The position numbers and the translations under genes were made by a program. The notes under the pieces were generated by a model. The model searched no databases. It saw nothing but the letters and a program-made list of their open reading frames with translations, and was not told where the DNA came from. Shown one piece after another: positions 52,819 through 60,838 of a stretch of 64,000 bases of DNA (positions are counted from its first letter, which is position 1; every line of letters starts with the position of its first letter). Source of the DNA: Rhizobium redzepovicii (GTDB taxonomy: Bacteria; Pseudomonadota; Alphaproteobacteria; Rhizobiales; Rhizobiaceae). The stretch is taken from positions 434,001 through 498,000 of the forward strand of contig NZ_JAILYH010000002.1 of the NCBI RefSeq assembly GCF_019793435.1, in the 5' to 3' direction.

Positions 52819-53544
52819 ATGCAGTGGTTGCGGGACATGTGGACGAGGGAGGGACCGGGCATTGCGAAGGATGCGCCGAAGAGGACCGGCCTTGCTCTGT
52901 TCGCCGAGATCCTCGTCCGCGAATGGTGGGAGATGGTCAAGCTGAACATCCTCTTCATCCTGGCCGGCCTCTTCCTCGTGACGCTGCCGGCAGCCCTCGC
53001 CGCCATGGCCCGGGTCTCGGTCGCCTTGGTGGAAGATCGCAACACCTATCTGCTGCGGGACTTCACGGAAGCCTTTCTGCGCTACTTCTGGCGCGCCACC
53101 GCCTGGGGCCTGGCGTTGAGCGGCGCGCTTGCAATCGGTATCCATGCGATTGTCACCTATGCCGCCGGCGCACGCGACAATCTGTTGCTGAGCGCACCAC
53201 TGACGATCGCCCTCGTCGCCACCGCTTTCATCGCGGTCCTCGCCTGCCATCTCATCGTTCTCATGGTGATGCGCGATCTGCCGGCTTCTAGGCTGCTGCG
53301 CCTCGCCGCGCTCGCCTCGGTCATCCGCCCGCTCCCGGCGCTAGCCGCGCTCGCCTTCGCCGCCAGCCTGTGGCTGGCGCATATCCTCTTCTATCCGGTT
53401 TCGGTGTTCATGCCGGCAACCTTCAATTTTTCACTCGGAATGTTCGCCGTCGCATTCGGCGTCCATCGGGCGGCGGTGACGGTTCTAGACCTGCCAAACG
53501 CAACGCAGCCGCACCGCGAACCGCATGCACGAGACGCTTCATAA
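52819..53544 (+). CDS. DUF624 (YesL-like) membrane protein
   Basis: A 241-residue protein with about five hydrophobic segments, starting LNILFILAGLFLVTLPAALAAM. It matches the YesL/DUF624 family, which is found beside CUT1 sugar transporters and pectin or uronate enzymes in many bacteria. Its role is unknown; it may be an accessory subunit of the transporter. It lies between the ATPase and binding-protein genes of module C, 20 bases after the former. Its end overlaps the longest reading of the binding-protein frame, but not the start chosen here. Confidence 0.75.
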   Translation: MQWLRDMWTREGPGIAKDAPKRTGLALFAEILVREWWEMVKLNILFILAGLFLVTLPAALAAMARVSVALVEDRNTYLLRDFTEAFLRYFWRATAWGLALSGALAIGIHAIVTYAAGARDNLLLSAPLTIALVATAFIAVLACHLIVLMVMRDLPASRLLRLAALASVIRPLPALAALAFAASLWLAHILFYPVSVFMPATFNFSLGMFAVAFGVHRAAVTVLDLPNATQPHREPHARDAS

Positions 53545-53584
53545 AACAACTGATCCAGAGATGATCCAGGGAAGGAGAACGGGA

Positions 53585-54859
53585 ATGTATTTGGATAAAT
53601 TCGGGAGGACGATGAGACTTGCCTTGGCAGGTTTCACCTTGGCCGCAACGACTGCCGGCGCAGCGCTTGCTGAGGACGCTGTGACGCTCAAATGGGCTTT
53701 GTGGGACTGGGACAAAACCGCCTATTACAAGCCGCTGATCGAGGCCTATCAGGCCAAACACCCCAACGTGAAGTTCGAGCCGATGGACCTCGGCTCGCAG
53801 GACTATCAGCAGATGATCTCGACGCAGCTGACCGGCGGCTCCAAGGATATCGACATCGTCACCATCAAAGATGTGCCGGGCTACACCAACCTGGTGCGCG
53901 CCGGCAACATCGCCGATCTCAGCAGCTTCGTGAAGGATCAGAAGATCGACCCGGCTCCCTATGGCGGCCTGATCGAGGAACTGACCATCGACGGCAAGGT
54001 CTATTCGCTGCCGTTCCGCTCCGACTTCTGGATCGTCTATTACAATAAAGACATATTCGACAAAGCAGGCGTCCCCTACCCTACCAATGACATGACCTGG
54101 GCGCAATTCGACGCGACTGCCGAGAAGCTTACCGGCGGCATGGGCACCAACAAGACCTACGGCGCGCTCCTGCATACCTGGCGGTCGACCGTTCAGCTGC
54201 CCGGCGTCCTCGACGGAAAACACACGCTGGTCGACGGCGACTACGACTTCCTCAAGCCCTGGTACGATAGGGCGCTCACCCTGCAGAAGGATGGGGCGAT
54301 TCCCTCCTACGCCTTCCTGAAGACGTCAAACACGCATTATTCGGCGCTCTTCTTCAACGGCACGATCGGCATGCTGCCGATGGGAACCTGGTTCGTCGGC
54401 ACCCAGATCACCAAGGTGAAATCGGGTGAATCGAAGAGCAAGAACTGGGGCATCGTCAAGTTCCCGCATCCCGATGGCGTCGCGGCCGGGACAACGGCCG
54501 CGCAGATCTCCGGGCTGGCGGTCAACGCCAATTCCGACCACAAGGATGCAGCTCTCGATTTCATCAAGTTCGTCACCGGTCCTGAGGGCGCTGATGTCAT
54601 CGCGTCGACGGGCACCTTCCCCGCGCTCAAGACGGATGACGTCAGCGCCAAGATCGCGGCAACGCCCGGCTTTCCTGAGGATGCCGCCAGCAAGGAGGCG
54701 CTGAAGCCGTTGAAAACCTACCTTGAGATGGCGGTCAACCCGAACGCCGCCAAGATCGAGGTGGTGCTCAACCGTGTGCATGACGCGATCATGACCGACA
54801 ACACCTCCGTCGACGACGGGTTGAAGGAAATGACCGAAGGCGTGAAGGCCATCAAGTAG
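53585..54859 (+). CDS. CUT1 ABC transporter sugar-binding protein (module C)
   Basis: A 424-residue solute-binding protein. The ATG at 53585 has AAGGAG 7 bases before it and gives a signal peptide ending GAALA-EDA. Upstream in-frame ATGs have no site and would overlap the DUF624 gene. Family 1 landmarks are LKWALWDWDKTAYYKPLIEAYQAKHPNVKFE, LTGGSKDIDIVTI and the FNGTIGMLPMGTWFVG ligand-site segment. It captures the module C oligosaccharide in the periplasm. A hairpin lies between it and the DUF2264 gene. Confidence 0.92.
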   Translation: MYLDKFGRTMRLALAGFTLAATTAGAALAEDAVTLKWALWDWDKTAYYKPLIEAYQAKHPNVKFEPMDLGSQDYQQMISTQLTGGSKDIDIVTIKDVPGYTNLVRAGNIADLSSFVKDQKIDPAPYGGLIEELTIDGKVYSLPFRSDFWIVYYNKDIFDKAGVPYPTNDMTWAQFDATAEKLTGGMGTNKTYGALLHTWRSTVQLPGVLDGKHTLVDGDYDFLKPWYDRALTLQKDGAIPSYAFLKTSNTHYSALFFNGTIGMLPMGTWFVGTQITKVKSGESKSKNWGIVKFPHPDGVAAGTTAAQISGLAVNANSDHKDAALDFIKFVTGPEGADVIASTGTFPALKTDDVSAKIAATPGFPEDAASKEALKPLKTYLEMAVNPNAAKIEVVLNRVHDAIMTDNTSVDDGLKEMTEGVKAIK

Positions 54860-54875
54860 GCCCACGAGATATCGA

Positions 54876-54915
54876 CGGCCGCGGGTTACCATCCGCCCGC
54901 GGCCGATCGGGTTTT
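54876..54915 (+). terminator. Hairpin after the module C binding-protein gene
   Basis: A 10-bp perfect stem (CGGCCGCGGG, 54876-54885; partner 54896-54905) and 10-base loop are followed by ATCGGGTTTT, just before the next ATG at 54918. It probably works as a partial terminator or 3' stabiliser, lowering expression of the DUF2264 gene relative to the binding protein. Confidence 0.6.
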
Positions 54916-54917
54916 CC

Positions 54918-56786
54918 ATGAATTTCGAGCTGACAATGATATATGATCCCGCCCGGGCCAATCCGCTTTTCGGCAATCCCCTGAAGACACGCGACGACCT
55001 CTCCAAGGCCGTCATCGATCTGTTCGAACCGCTGCTGCCGTATTTTTCCGAAGGCGGCGCTCGTGTGCGCCTCGGTGCAGCCGGCGCGATCTTCGACCGG
55101 GCAGCGGCGGATCTGGAAGGATTTGCGCGGCCGCTCTGGGGAATTGTTCCGCTCGCTGCCGGCGGCGGTGCGTTCCCGCATTGGGAGCTCTATCGGCGCG
55201 GGCTCGCAAACGGCACCAATCCTGCTCATCCCGAATATTGGGGCGATCTTACCGACCGCAATCAGCGGCTGGTCGAGCTCGCCGCCGTCGGCTTCGCCCT
55301 GGCGCTTGTCCCCGAGCATATCTGGGAACCGCTTGACGACAGCGATAAGAAGACGGTCGCTGCCTATCTTCTCAGAGCGCGCGAGCTGGAATTCATCGAC
55401 AACAACTGGAAATTCTTTCGTGTGCTCATCGATCTCGGGCTGGAACGCGTAAGCGTGGCGTTCGATCACCGGAAAACCCTCGCCTATCTCGAAGAACTGG
55501 AAGCTTTCGACCTCGGGGAAGGCTGGTATCGCGACGGACCGGTCCGGCGGGTCGATCATTACATTCCCTTCGCCATGCATTTCTATGGCCTGATCTATGC
55601 GGTGCTGGCGCGCGGCGACGAGGCGCGCAAGCAGCGCTTCCGCCATCGCGCCGAAATCTTCGCCCGGGATATCCGCCACTGGTTCGGCCCTGATGGCGCC
55701 GCCCTTGCTTTCGGCCGCAGCCAGACCTACCGTTTCGCCGCCGGCGGCTTCTGGGGCGCGCTTGCCTTTGCCGGCCTCGAGGCGCTGCCCTGGGCCGAGA
55801 TCAAGGGCTACTACATGCGCCATATCCGCTGGTGGTCGGCGCTGCCGATCGCCGACCGGGATGGCGTTCTCTCCATTGGCTACGGCTACCCGAACCTGCT
55901 GATGAGCGAGAGCTATAACTCTCCCGGCTCGCCCTATTGGGCGCTGAAATTCTTCCTGCCGCTCGCCCTTCCTCAGGATCACCCTTTCTGGGCGGCCGAA
56001 GAAGCGCCGCAGCCGGAATTCTCAGAGCCGGTGGCTTTGAAGCCGGCGGGCATGGTCGCCATGCATACGCCGGGAAATGTCGTCGTGCTCTCCTCCGGCC
56101 AGCAGCACGACAAGATGCGCGGCGCAAACGAGAAATATTCGAAATTCGTCTACTCCACCCGCTACGCCTTCAATATCGAAGCCGACGACCGCAATTTTGC
56201 CGCCGCGAGCTTCGACGGCACGCTCGGCCTCTCCGACGACGGCGTCCATTTCCGCATGCGGGAATCCCTCGAAGAGGCGTTGATATCGGGCGACCTGCTC
56301 TATTCGCGCTGGCGCCCCTGGAACGATGTCGCCATCGAGACCTGGCTCATTCCCGCAAACCCCTGGCACATCCGCATCCACCGCATAACCACGCCGCATG
56401 GGCTCAGTACCATAGAAGGTGGTTTTGCGATCGAACGCGCCGATTTCAATGCCGATCGATCCGAACAGGCGGAAGGCCGGGCCGTCTGGTACGGGCAGAC
56501 GGATGTCAGCGCCATCGTGGATCTGTCATCCGGTCCGAGGGCCGGGCATACGATGAGCCCGATCCCGAACACCAACCTCGTCCATGCCAAGACCCTGCTG
56601 CCGCAGTTGCGCGGCGAACTCGGCCCGGGAACCACCGTGCTCGTCACCGCGGCGATGGCCCTGCCCAGCCGCGAGAACTGGGCAGAGGCGCTCGGCAATC
56701 CGCCGGCCCGTCCGGATCTTGACGAGCTGGAGCGGCACTTCGGTGAGAACGGCGTGCGCGTGCCGGCCTTTGATCTTCAGTCTTAG
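54918..56786 (+). CDS. DUF2264-family protein of module C
   Basis: A 622-residue protein matching the DUF2264 family: NPLFGNPLKTRDDLSKAVIDLF near the start, an alpha-toroid part with FFRVLIDLGLE and GEGWYRDGPVRRVDHYIPFAMHFYGLIYA, and a beta-rich C-terminal half. DUF2264 proteins occur in uronate and rhamnogalacturonan loci and are suspected polysaccharide lyases or hydrolases, but the activity is not settled here. No signal peptide is visible. The last four bases overlap the convergent frameshifted toxin frame. A partial terminator-like hairpin precedes it. Confidence 0.8.
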   Translation: MNFELTMIYDPARANPLFGNPLKTRDDLSKAVIDLFEPLLPYFSEGGARVRLGAAGAIFDRAAADLEGFARPLWGIVPLAAGGGAFPHWELYRRGLANGTNPAHPEYWGDLTDRNQRLVELAAVGFALALVPEHIWEPLDDSDKKTVAAYLLRARELEFIDNNWKFFRVLIDLGLERVSVAFDHRKTLAYLEELEAFDLGEGWYRDGPVRRVDHYIPFAMHFYGLIYAVLARGDEARKQRFRHRAEIFARDIRHWFGPDGAALAFGRSQTYRFAAGGFWGALAFAGLEALPWAEIKGYYMRHIRWWSALPIADRDGVLSIGYGYPNLLMSESYNSPGSPYWALKFFLPLALPQDHPFWAAEEAPQPEFSEPVALKPAGMVAMHTPGNVVVLSSGQQHDKMRGANEKYSKFVYSTRYAFNIEADDRNFAAASFDGTLGLSDDGVHFRMRESLEEALISGDLLYSRWRPWNDVAIETWLIPANPWHIRIHRITTPHGLSTIEGGFAIERADFNADRSEQAEGRAVWYGQTDVSAIVDLSSGPRAGHTMSPIPNTNLVHAKTLLPQLRGELGPGTTVLVTAAMALPSRENWAEALGNPPARPDLDELERHFGENGVRVPAFDLQS

Positions 56787-56828
56787 CTCGGGATCGGGCG
56801 CCCTTCGGGGCCTATTGCAGCGGCACAA

Positions 56829-57259
56829 TCATTCGCTGCGGGGAGTGGCGCGATGACGCTGTCCGCGCGCCAGCTCGACAAAACGGCGCTTGACTTCGTC
56901 GAACAGCGCCGGCGGCAGCGGGCCCAATAACCGCTCTCATTGTCGAGCGGCCGAGCGTCCGGCCCCGGCCAAACAAAGCGATTGCTTTCCGTCAGTACGA
57001 TGCACGATCGCTCGTCATCCAGCCCAAGACGCCGTTTCGTGGCGGCCGGGATTTCAACCGCATCAGCCGGATCGAACGGTGGCGAATGGGTCACCGGCAG
57101 CACTCGCACGATCGGCACTTCATCGTCCAGCGCGGTGACGATCGCAAGCACCAGGGCCGAACGATCCTTGTCGCCCTCCTCTCGACCTTCGAGATGCTGC
57201 CAATGCCAGAGATAAGAATAGCGGAAAAACCAACCAACCTTCGGCTCAGTCGGAAGCAT
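56829..57259 (-). pseudogene. PemK-like toxin of a toxin-antitoxin pair, frameshifted near its end
   Basis: The N-terminal part resembles PemK-type growth inhibitors: VGWFFRYSYLW, KDRSALVLAIV and PVTHSPPFDPADAVEIPAATKRRLGLDDERSCIV. As it stands the frame runs on to 56783 and ends in arginine- and serine-rich sequence unlike protein. Restoring one base in the C-run at 56923-56925 (a G-run on the coding strand) instead gives WGPLPPALFDEVKRRF continuing to a TGA at 56829-56831. The deletion would therefore replace about 30 C-terminal residues. It overlaps the antitoxin gene by 14 bases. A sequencing error is the main alternative. Confidence 0.6.
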
Positions 57260-57521
57260 GCTTATTCATTAGTTCGGAATCCAAATGCTCAAGCCCCGGC
57301 CCCATCTGCGACGCTTCGATCGCCGCAAGCTCTTCATCGCCGAGGGTCGTCGTCAGGTCGACACGACGATCGCGTTTCGTGAAACGGAGATAGTCTTCAT
57401 AGGCTATCAATACCGTCCGCGGCCGACCGTTCTTTGTAATAATCACCGGCTCACGTACAGCCGCATCCTGATAGGCACCAAAATTCTTGGACACGGCAGC
57501 GGCCGTGACTGTGGATGTCAT
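57246..57521 (-). CDS. Phd/YefM-like antitoxin
   Basis: A 91-residue protein from the ATG at 57521, which has AGGTGA upstream; GTG at 57530 is the alternative. The N-terminal MTSTVTAAAVSKNFGAYQDAA and VIITKNGRPRTVLIAYEDYLRF match the Phd/YefM fold, which binds its own promoter, and the acidic C-terminus would cover the toxin. It is the first gene of the pair. An inverted repeat 17-29 bases upstream overlaps the probable -10 and is a natural autoregulatory site. Confidence 0.85.
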   Translation of the reverse strand: MTSTVTAAAVSKNFGAYQDAAVREPVIITKNGRPRTVLIAYEDYLRFTKRDRRVDLTTTLGDEELAAIEASQMGPGLEHLDSELMNKHASD

Positions 57522-57537
57522 TCGGATCACCTATTTT

Positions 57538-57550
57538 CCGTAATATACGG
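57538..57550. promoter_or_regulatory. Antitoxin operator overlapping the -10
   Basis: Arms CCGTA and TACGG (57538-57542, 57546-57550) around ATA. On the minus strand the centre reads TATATT, a good -10. Such inverted repeats at the -10 of toxin-antitoxin operons are normally bound by the antitoxin. Confidence 0.5.
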
Positions 57551-57663
57551 GATTTCCGGATTTTTTGAGTTGAGATCGGATGCCGACTGCTTTTCACACA
57601 GTGCGGCGACCGGTAGCGTCACCAAATTAGGGCGGCCACGTCGACTCCAAGTACGCCGTTTAG

Positions 57664-58170
57664 CTATGATGCGATCCGTTCAGTATCGTAAGTTTCAGCG
57701 ATCTGCCGCGCCAATTCTGCCATTTGATCGTCCGGTATCTGCAGAACGCCATGCTCACCCATCAACGCATGGTATTGCTGCTTTTCAAGCGGCACGCCCG
57801 AAGGCAGGGGAACGACGTGAAAATGTAAATGGCTATTGGCTTGCTGACTGCCGAGTGAAAGCACATAAATTCGCTCGGCGTCGAACACCCTTTTGAGGGC
57901 GCGCGACAAGATGTGAACCTTCTCCTACAATCGAAGATATTCGTCTGTCGATATGTCTCGCGCCAGATCCTCCCGGTGCTCCCTCGGACTGACAAGGCAA
58001 TAACCAGGAAGGGTCGGATATTTGCTCAGGAAGATGATGGTCTCATCGTCCTCGAAAATGCGATGATGAAAGCAAGCGGGGTCGTTGTTGACCAAGCCGC
58101 AGATAAAGCATGGCCTTGTTTCACTGCCGCGCACATAGGCCTTGAGATCAAATGGTACGCGTTCGATCAT
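57664..58170 (-). pseudogene. HIT-family protein gene interrupted by an in-frame stop
   Basis: Two open stretches lie in one frame, separated only by a TAG at 57925-57927. The upstream part, from the ATG at 58170 with AGAGGG before it, carries CFIC and FHHRIFED and ends DISTDEYLRL. The downstream part continues EKVHILSRALKRVF and holds the HIT active-site HLHFHVVP. Read through the stop, the two make one normal HIT hydrolase of about 168 residues. A single CAG-to-TAG change explains it. HIT proteins hydrolyse nucleotide conjugates. Without readthrough, the catalytic half would be lost. Confidence 0.8.
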
Positions 58171-58440
58171 TGCTGACCCTCTCGTGCGCGCTTCGATTGT
58201 CGATGATACGTCGACCGATATTGCCATGGTATCCCAAAATCCGTCACGATCCTTCAGATTTGGCGAGTTCTATGTATTTATCTCGCGCGCCATTAATATT
58301 TTCGGATTACTTATAATAATCATACTGACCCCCTTAATTCATAGTTTAGCTCTCCTTAAATGCAATATTATTTAAGTGAAATCCAGCCTGCCCCAGTGGT
58401 ATACTCCGACTTCATTTCGGAGTCATGGGAGGAGGATGCG

Positions 58441-58704
58441 ATGCCTACCGTAATGGTCTGCCACAACGTCAAAGACACGAAACACTGGCTCGCCTCGCCT
58501 GTTCGCAAGCAGGTGCTGGAACCCGTCGGCGTCACGAATATTCGCACCTTTACAGACCCTCAAACGCCCAACCGCGTTGGTTTGGTGATGGAGGTCGCAG
58601 ACATACAAAAGTTGATGGCCTTCATGCAGACTAAGACCGCGGCCGATGCGATGGCGAGTGACGGCGTCCTACCGGAGACCATGATGATCCTGGTTCAATC
58701 GTAA
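58441..58704 (+). CDS. Small ferredoxin-like-fold protein, first of two in tandem
   Basis: An 87-residue protein from the ATG at 58441, with GGAGGAGG a few bases upstream. The pattern (MPTVMVCHNVKDTKHWLAS, VGLVMEVADIQKLMAFM) suggests a dimeric alpha/beta-barrel fold as in antibiotic-biosynthesis monooxygenases or related stress proteins, but I do not recognise a specific family. The next gene has a similar length and layout. Upstream, 58250-58400 is markedly AT-rich compared with the rest of the window and probably holds the promoter. Confidence 0.65.
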   Translation: MPTVMVCHNVKDTKHWLASPVRKQVLEPVGVTNIRTFTDPQTPNRVGLVMEVADIQKLMAFMQTKTAADAMASDGVLPETMMILVQS

Positions 58705-58757
58705 CACACATCTCAACGGGACTTGGCAATGCAGCGCGGGCAACGCGGGAGGATGAT

Positions 58758-59027
58758 ATGACCACTCTATTCGTGAGGCACGAGGTCTCCGACTACGCCA
58801 CATGGCGCAAGATATACGATGCGTTTGATCAGGTGCAAAAGGCCAATGGCGTTACGGCGCAAGCCGTCTACCGGGCCACTGACAATCCCAACGACATTAC
58901 CGTCACGCACGAGTTCGCCACACTGGAAGCAGCTCAGGCCTTCGGCAAGCTCGAAGAGCTGAAGACGGCCATGCGCAACGGAGGCGTGCTCGGCACTCCG
59001 ACCGTGTGGTTTGCCAATAAAACGTGA
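58758..59027 (+). CDS. Small ferredoxin-like-fold protein, second of two in tandem
   Basis: An 89-residue protein with GGGAGGATGAT before the ATG. The sequence (FVRHEVSDYATWRKIYDAFD, AQAVYRATDNPNDITVTHEFATLEAAQAF) is typical of the cyclase/monooxygenase-like dimeric alpha-beta barrel. It shares the His-Glu/Asn-Val-x-Asp plus Trp start and the closing threonine/valine strand with its upstream neighbour, so the pair may be distant duplicates. The ligand is unknown. Confidence 0.7.
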   Translation: MTTLFVRHEVSDYATWRKIYDAFDQVQKANGVTAQAVYRATDNPNDITVTHEFATLEAAQAFGKLEELKTAMRNGGVLGTPTVWFANKT

Positions 59028-59100
59028 GATGGGGCAAACGACTGCAGCCGCTCTCGGCGCATGACTTGAAGTCGGGTCGTACGCGCTCTTCCGAGCGCTC

Positions 59101-59538
59101 CTATTGCCCGCTCCTCAGATCGCGCAGGAGATCCAGGCCGCGCTGGTATTTCTCCGTGTTCTTGCTGGCCTGTTCGGCCTGGCGAAGATTGTCTTCGAGG
59201 TCGGCCTGCTTGACCGGCAGCGCCAGCGGGTTTGACGCCGCGCGTCTGACAAAGTCGTCGTCCGCCTCGTCGGGCCGCCGTGTCAAGGCATCCACCGCGG
59301 AGATGATCGCCGGCGGAAAGCCTTCCTCCCTCAGCCTGTCGAGCGTCCACCCGTTTCCCTTCTCGGCGACGTCATGAAGGTAGGCGACCGTTCGCGTCTC
59401 GTCGCCGGAAACGAGAAGGGCTACCCGCTGGCAGTGCTCGAAGTACGGCCGGTCGGTCTTATCAGCCTGCCCTTCATGCGCCTCGAGAGCGATCTGGATG
59501 GCGTGATCGAGATGCTGAATCCGATTAAGGCCCTTCAG
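59101..59538 (-). CDS. HD-domain phosphohydrolase-like protein with non-standard start
   Basis: The frame is open from 59580 to a TAG at 59101. It encodes a clear HD domain: IQIALEAHEGQADKTDRPYFEH, AYLHDVAEKGNGWTLDRL and KQADLEDNLRQ, giving the H...HD...D metal ligands seen in SpoT/MESH-type hydrolases. The only ATG, GTG or TTG is a GTG at 59295, which lies after the HD pair. Translation must therefore begin at a rare codon such as CTG (59538) or ATT (59520), or the start has been lost. It overlaps the end of the DUF2934 gene and could be coupled to it. Confidence 0.6.
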   Translation of the reverse strand: MKGLNRIQHLDHAIQIALEAHEGQADKTDRPYFEHCQRVALLVSGDETRTVAYLHDVAEKGNGWTLDRLREEGFPPAIISAVDALTRRPDEADDDFVRRAASNPLALPVKQADLEDNLRQAEQASKNTEKYQRGLDLLRDLRSGQ

Positions 59539-59854
59539 TCTTCCTGATCTTCCGCTGGGAGGACGGCTTTTCGCCTGTGGTCACCTCGATATCGGGCACG
59601 GAAGTCAGGGCGGCCCGGCCAAGCCTTGGTGGCGGCCGATCGAGGTCGCCGCTCTCACCGGCGCCTTGAAGCAGCGCCGCATCATCCCTATCGTCTTCAT
59701 CGAGCAGGTCCTGCAGGGTCTCATGCTCATCGTCGCCAGCCAGTTCATCGCAGGCTTGCAGCCAATGGCGCTGGTCCGCACCATCAGGGCGGCCCTCGGC
59801 CTCCCAGATTTCATAGGCACGGCGGCGTATCTGCTCGTGCTTGTCTATAGCCAT
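59525..59854 (-). CDS. DUF2934 protein
   Basis: A 109-residue protein from the ATG at 59854, which has GGAGGAG upstream. The N-terminal DUF2934 motif is plain (IRRRAYEIWEAEGRPDGADQRHWLQA). The remainder is acidic and low in complexity (DDEHETLQDLLDEDDRDDAALL) and ends in a basic tail. DUF2934 proteins are small, common in rhizobia and of unknown function. It belongs to a run of small minus-strand genes with strong ribosome binding sites. Confidence 0.78.
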   Translation of the reverse strand: MAIDKHEQIRRRAYEIWEAEGRPDGADQRHWLQACDELAGDDEHETLQDLLDEDDRDDAALLQGAGESGDLDRPPPRLGRAALTSVPDIEVTTGEKPSSQRKIRKTEGP

Positions 59855-59884
59855 GATCTCCTCCAACACATTTCAATGAGCCGT

Positions 59885-60238
59885 TCAGGGCGTGTTGATG
59901 GTTGGAAGAAAATCCTCCACCTGTTTACGGTCATGTTTTGAAAGCGTCTCTACCCGTTCCGTCCAGAACCGTTCGGCCTCGGGCGGATCTCGATCCCATT
60001 GGCGGACTTCGGTGATATTGTCGTCAATCTTGGACCGGCGGCGCCCGCCGAGGCTAAGATATTCCTTCGCGAGCTTCAGGCTTGGAGTTTCGGTGTTGCT
60101 GTCGCCGTCTGTCTCAGGCCTTACGGTGCTGCGGACATTCTCCAATGTCCTTCGGCGATCCTTCTCGGCATCTCGCGTGTCGGCGGAGCGCGCGTCGTCG
60201 GTACCGCTTTCCGGCGGCACAACGGATCTGGACGTCAT
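59885..60238 (-). CDS. Small hydrophilic hypothetical protein
   Basis: A 117-residue protein from the ATG at 60238, with AAGGAGG 6 bases before it. It is strongly charged and looks disordered in its first half (SGTDDARSADTRDAEKDRRR). A more ordered basic/aromatic part follows (LKLAKEYLSLGGRRRSKIDDNI, WDRDPPEAERFWTERVETL). No family is recognised. It lies about 30 bases upstream of the DUF2934 gene and is probably co-transcribed with it. Confidence 0.6.
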   Translation of the reverse strand: MTSRSVVPPESGTDDARSADTRDAEKDRRRTLENVRSTVRPETDGDSNTETPSLKLAKEYLSLGGRRRSKIDDNITEVRQWDRDPPEAERFWTERVETLSKHDRKQVEDFLPTINTP

Positions 60239-60359
60239 AGCGGTCCTCCTTCCATTCATGCAAAGGATGTTGTGATCCGATAACCCTCGCGGGTAGCGAG
60301 AGTTCCCGCCTATGGCAAATGATTTGAACGGAGGATCAACCGGAGCACTCGGCCGGCCG

Positions 60360-60650
60360 TCAGTGGACGGCCATGCTCACCATGCGATAGGGGTGCACGG
60401 CCTCGAACTGCGAGATCATCGCCGTTGCCTGCAGCAGCACGCGCTCGGCATTCTCAGGATCGTCGCGGGCGAGTTCGTCAGCGTTGACGCGGATCGCTTC
60501 GGCCATGTTGTTGGAAATTTCTGCAAACTGCATATTGCCCTCGACAAGGGCCTCACGTGCCGTGTCTTCCAGCGTACGAGCGATGTCGACGAAGATTTCC
60601 TCGCGTTCCTCGATGCTGAGGTCCTTGATGATATTGGTCATCTCTTCCAT
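60360..60650 (-). CDS. Small helical hypothetical protein
   Basis: A 96-residue protein from the ATG at 60650, with GGGAG 8 bases upstream. It is almost entirely predicted helix and acidic (LSIEEREEIFVDIARTLEDTAREAL, NMAEAIRVNADELARDDPENAERVL). No motif or family is recognised. It lies about 120 bases upstream of the previous small gene on the same strand and may head a small transcript. The 188 bases between it and the SDR genes hold nothing recognisable. Confidence 0.55.
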   Translation of the reverse strand: MEEMTNIIKDLSIEEREEIFVDIARTLEDTAREALVEGNMQFAEISNNMAEAIRVNADELARDDPENAERVLLQATAMISQFEAVHPYRMVSMAVH

Positions 60651-60838
60651 ATCGCGCACTCCCAAAAGACGTGAGAACCGTCGTCTTTAGTTCGAACGCC
60701 GGAGTGGCGCTTCTGTTCCCTGGAGGGCGATGCAGGTGCCTCGGCACCGGCATCGTTGCCGCCCGATCGAGGCGCTGGATTGCCGACAGTCCGGAGCGGA
60801 AAGTTCAGCCATCATCGGCAAGTCTCCAGATTGCCCGC

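Noticed and set aside
58142..58375. Plus-strand open frame of 77 codons with a hydrophobic end
   Set aside because: It lies over the start of the HIT gene and runs into an AT-rich stretch that yields hydrophobic codons by chance; no ribosome binding site precedes its start.
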